This document shows positions 5,150 through 6,936 of a DNA stretch of 6,936 bases, piece by piece. The notes beneath the pieces are model-generated. The model did no database searches and was not told the origin of the DNA. It saw only the letters and a list, made by a program, of their open reading frames with translations. The stretch's first letter is position 1. Every line of letters begins with the position of its first letter. The position numbers and the translations under genes are program-made. Origin of the DNA: Bacteroidales bacterium (lineage in GTDB: Bacteria > Bacteroidota > Bacteroidia > Bacteroidales > UBA7960); assembly GCA_003555385.1 (NCBI GenBank), contig PWHO01000198.1:1-6936 (forward strand), in the 5' to 3' direction.

Positions 5150-5157
5150 TAACTTTG
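5150..5157 (+). promoter_or_regulatory. -7 box of mtaB
   Basis: TAACTTTG matches TAnnTTTG. No TTTG occurs at the -33 position, which is instead a T6-A-T9 tract (5122-5137). Transcription would begin near 5163, downstream of the GTG at 5159. This argues that mtaB starts at the ATG at 5177. Confidence 0.45.
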
Positions 5158-5176
5158 TGTGGCAGAAAGAAAATTT

Positions 5177-6469
5177 ATGAAAAAACCCCCGACCATTGCC
5201 TTTCATACCCTGGGTTGTAAACTCAACTTCAGTGAAACCGACTCCATCAGCAGGCAGTTTGCCGGGGAGGGTTTCAGAGAGGTAAATTTCAGTGATCCTG
5301 CCGATATTTATGTGATCAATTCCTGCAGTGTCACAGGGAAAGCGGAAAAACGCTGCCGGGCCCTGATACGCCAGGCACATACACACAACCCGCTTGCGCA
5401 GATCGTTGTGTTAGGCTGTTACAGCCAGATCGCCGGGAAGGAGCTGCTTTCCCTGCCGGGAGTGTCGCTTGTGATGGGGAATACGGAGAAGTATAATTTA
5501 TTTGAACACGTCCGAAAACTGGAATCCGGTTCTGATAAGCCATTCGTGTCCGAAGACACCATGCAGTTGCCCGAAAACTTTGTTCCCACCTGGTCGCAGG
5601 ATGGCAGAACCCGATCTTTTTTCAAGATACAGGACGGCTGCGACTACCAGTGCGCCTACTGCACCATTCCCCTGGCCAGGGGTAAAAGCCGCAGCGACAG
5701 CATTGCAGGCACCCTCAGAACCGCCAGGGAGATTGCCGGAACCGACATGAAGGAGGTGGTGCTGACAGGGGTAAATATCGGTGATTTTGGCAAGCCACAC
5801 GGGGAGTCTTTTCTGACCCTGCTGAAAGAACTGACCAAGGTTGAGGGGCTGGAAAGGATTCGGTTGTCGTCAGTGGAGCCGGATTTGCTGACTGAAGAAA
5901 TTATTCGTCTGGTGGCGGATCACCCGGTGTTGATGCCTCATTTTCACATTCCGCTTCAATCGGGCAGCGACGCGATGCTCGGAGCCATGGGGCGCCGCTA
6001 CACCACGGCACTCTTTGCAGAAAGGGTTGACACAATCCGCCGTTTTATCCCGCACGCCTGCATCGCCGCCGACCTGATAGTCGGATACCCCGGTGAAACC
6101 GGCACTCATTTCAATGAATCGCTTAATTTCATCCAGGGGATTGAGGTATCCTACCTCCATGTATTTACTTACTCCGAAAGGGCAAACACCCGGGCCGCAG
6201 GAGCCACTGACCATGTAGGTGTGGCTGAGCGGAAGCGGCGTTCACGCGAGATGCAGGAGTTGTCGGACCAGAAGAAAAAACTGTTTATTGAGCAAAACCG
6301 CGGGCGCCGGGAATATGTTCTTTGGGAGAAGGAGGAACAGGGCGGATATATGTTCGGATTTACGGGGAATTATATCAAAGTAAAAACTCCCGACCAGCCT
6401 GGCCTGGCAAACCAGGTCCAGGAGGTAACGTTGAACATTACCGATGAGAACGGAGTTTATGTAGCATAG
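5177..6469 (+). CDS. mtaB: tRNA (t6A37) methylthiotransferase MtaB
   Basis: 430 residues from the ATG at 5177. An in-frame GTG six codons upstream is less likely because it precedes the predicted transcription start. The N-terminal methylthiotransferase domain carries the cluster cysteines C14 (TLGCKLN), C50 (NSCSVTGKAE) and C81 (GCYSQ). The radical-SAM motif is C155-DYQ-C159-AY-C162. Further landmarks are TGVNIGDFG (197-205), RLSSVEPD (229-236), HIPLQSGSD (257-265) and DLIVGYPGET (299-308), followed by a C-terminal TRAM-like RNA-binding region (about 370-430). The TLGCKLN and SVEPDLLTEEI forms separate MtaB from MiaB and RimO. The enzyme adds a methylthio group to t6A37 of tRNAs reading ANN codons, using two iron-sulfur clusters and SAM. 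It is cytosolic, and 70 bp separate it from the next gene on the same strand. Confidence 0.94.
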   Translation: MKKPPTIAFHTLGCKLNFSETDSISRQFAGEGFREVNFSDPADIYVINSCSVTGKAEKRCRALIRQAHTHNPLAQIVVLGCYSQIAGKELLSLPGVSLVMGNTEKYNLFEHVRKLESGSDKPFVSEDTMQLPENFVPTWSQDGRTRSFFKIQDGCDYQCAYCTIPLARGKSRSDSIAGTLRTAREIAGTDMKEVVLTGVNIGDFGKPHGESFLTLLKELTKVEGLERIRLSSVEPDLLTEEIIRLVADHPVLMPHFHIPLQSGSDAMLGAMGRRYTTALFAERVDTIRRFIPHACIAADLIVGYPGETGTHFNESLNFIQGIEVSYLHVFTYSERANTRAAGATDHVGVAERKRRSREMQELSDQKKKLFIEQNRGRREYVLWEKEEQGGYMFGFTGNYIKVKTPDQPGLANQVQEVTLNITDENGVYVA

Positions 6470-6505
6470 GCCCATATACCCGGGCTACTCCATCATTATA
6501 TGGCC
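6469..6505 (+). other. Imperfect stem-loop after mtaB
   Basis: CCATATA (6472-6478) pairs with TATATGG (6497-6503), extended by GG/CC (6469-6470 with 6504-6505) across one bulged C. The loop is long (18 nt). The bases after it are A-rich with no T run, so it is a poor intrinsic terminator, and mtaB may read through into the next gene. Confidence 0.3.
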
Positions 6506-6539
6506 GGAAAAGAACGGGAAAAAAACAAACAACGCTGAC

Positions 6540-6936
6540 ATGGACTTACAATCAATTTGTTTACAGACCTGCAATATTGCGAAATCCGCCGGTGAATTTA
6601 TCCGCGGTGAAATCCCGAAGCTGGAGGCCGCGGACATTCAGAGCAAAGGCCTCCATAATTTTGTGACTTATGTGGATACGGAAGCCGAAAAACGTATCGT
6701 AAAAGATTTGCAAAATTTGCTTCCGGGGGCGGGTTTTATTGCAGAAGAAAACAGTATTGAGAAAAAGGGGGATGAATACTGCTGGGTAGTAGACCCCCTG
6801 GATGGAACCACCAACTTTATTCACGGCCTCCCCTGTTTCAGCGTTTCCATTGCCCTGATGAAACACCAGAAGGTGGTTATGGGAGTGGTTTACGAGATCA
6901 ACCATGACGAATGTTTTTACGCCTGGGAAGGCGGTA
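6540..6936 (+). CDS. Inositol-monophosphatase-family enzyme, N-terminal part (cut by window edge)
   Basis: The ATG is at 6540-6542; 132 codons are visible and no stop is reached. Family motifs: TYVDTEAEK (43-51), GFIAEE with the metal-binding Glu69 (65-70), and DPLDGTTNFIHG (85-96), in which D85, D88 and T90 match the family's metal and phosphate ligands. FSVSIAL follows at 100-106. These Mg2+-dependent, Li+-sensitive phosphatases hydrolyse inositol 1-phosphate and related sugar phosphates; the bacterial SuhB type also joins transcription antitermination complexes. Substrate cannot be told from the N-terminal half, and the closely related CysQ proteins are less likely given the FIHG form. The start follows an A-rich leader 70 bp after mtaB, on the same strand, so cotranscription is possible. 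Confidence 0.92.
   Translation, partial: MDLQSICLQTCNIAKSAGEFIRGEIPKLEAADIQSKGLHNFVTYVDTEAEKRIVKDLQNLLPGAGFIAEENSIEKKGDEYCWVVDPLDGTTNFIHGLPCFSVSIALMKHQKVVMGVVYEINHDECFYAWEGG

Noticed and set aside
5159..5176. GTG start for mtaB six codons upstream
   Set aside because: It lies next to the -7 box and before the predicted transcription start. The ATG at 5177 gives the expected MKK-type N-terminus just before TLGCKLN.

Overview
The window looks like a piece of a Bacteroidota chromosome, probably from an anaerobic or fermentative lineage. Several start regions carry the Bacteroidetes-type promoter consensus (TTTG near -33, TAnnTTTG near -7). Most start codons lack a Shine-Dalgarno sequence. Two lipoproteins and a small outer-membrane beta-barrel are present. 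No phage, transposase or CRISPR signal was seen; the only clearly repetitive DNA lies between the two arginine/citrulline-catabolism genes.

Layout. (1) Bases 1-583, minus strand: the first 70 codons of a TrpB2-type tryptophan synthase beta chain, preceded by a leader of about 330 nt. The leader starts at a good promoter (551-583) and encodes a 23-residue peptide with Trp codons at positions 12, 14 and 15. This is a likely tryptophan attenuation element and the most interesting feature here. (2) 591-3316, minus strand: in transcription order, a short NlpE-like lipoprotein, carbamate kinase (arcC), a 250-bp degenerate repeat array framed by two small hairpins, ornithine carbamoyltransferase (arcB) and a strong intrinsic terminator. 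(3) 3317-4474, plus strand: a divergent intergenic region with a recognisable promoter, then a WtpA-type tungstate/molybdate-binding lipoprotein with no permease or ATPase gene beside it. (4) 4494-5063, minus strand: a small outer-membrane beta-barrel protein. (5) 5064-6936, plus strand: mtaB, a tRNA-modifying radical-SAM methylthiotransferase, then the first 132 codons of an inositol-monophosphatase-family enzyme cut by the window end.

How the genes work together. ArcB and ArcC can convert citrulline plus phosphate to ornithine and carbamoyl phosphate, then to ATP, CO2 and ammonia. The arginine deiminase that would feed them is not in the window. WtpA would deliver tungstate or molybdate for cofactors of anaerobic oxidoreductases. 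The other genes are housekeeping or envelope functions with no evident link. All identifications come from reading motifs by eye; no database search was run.
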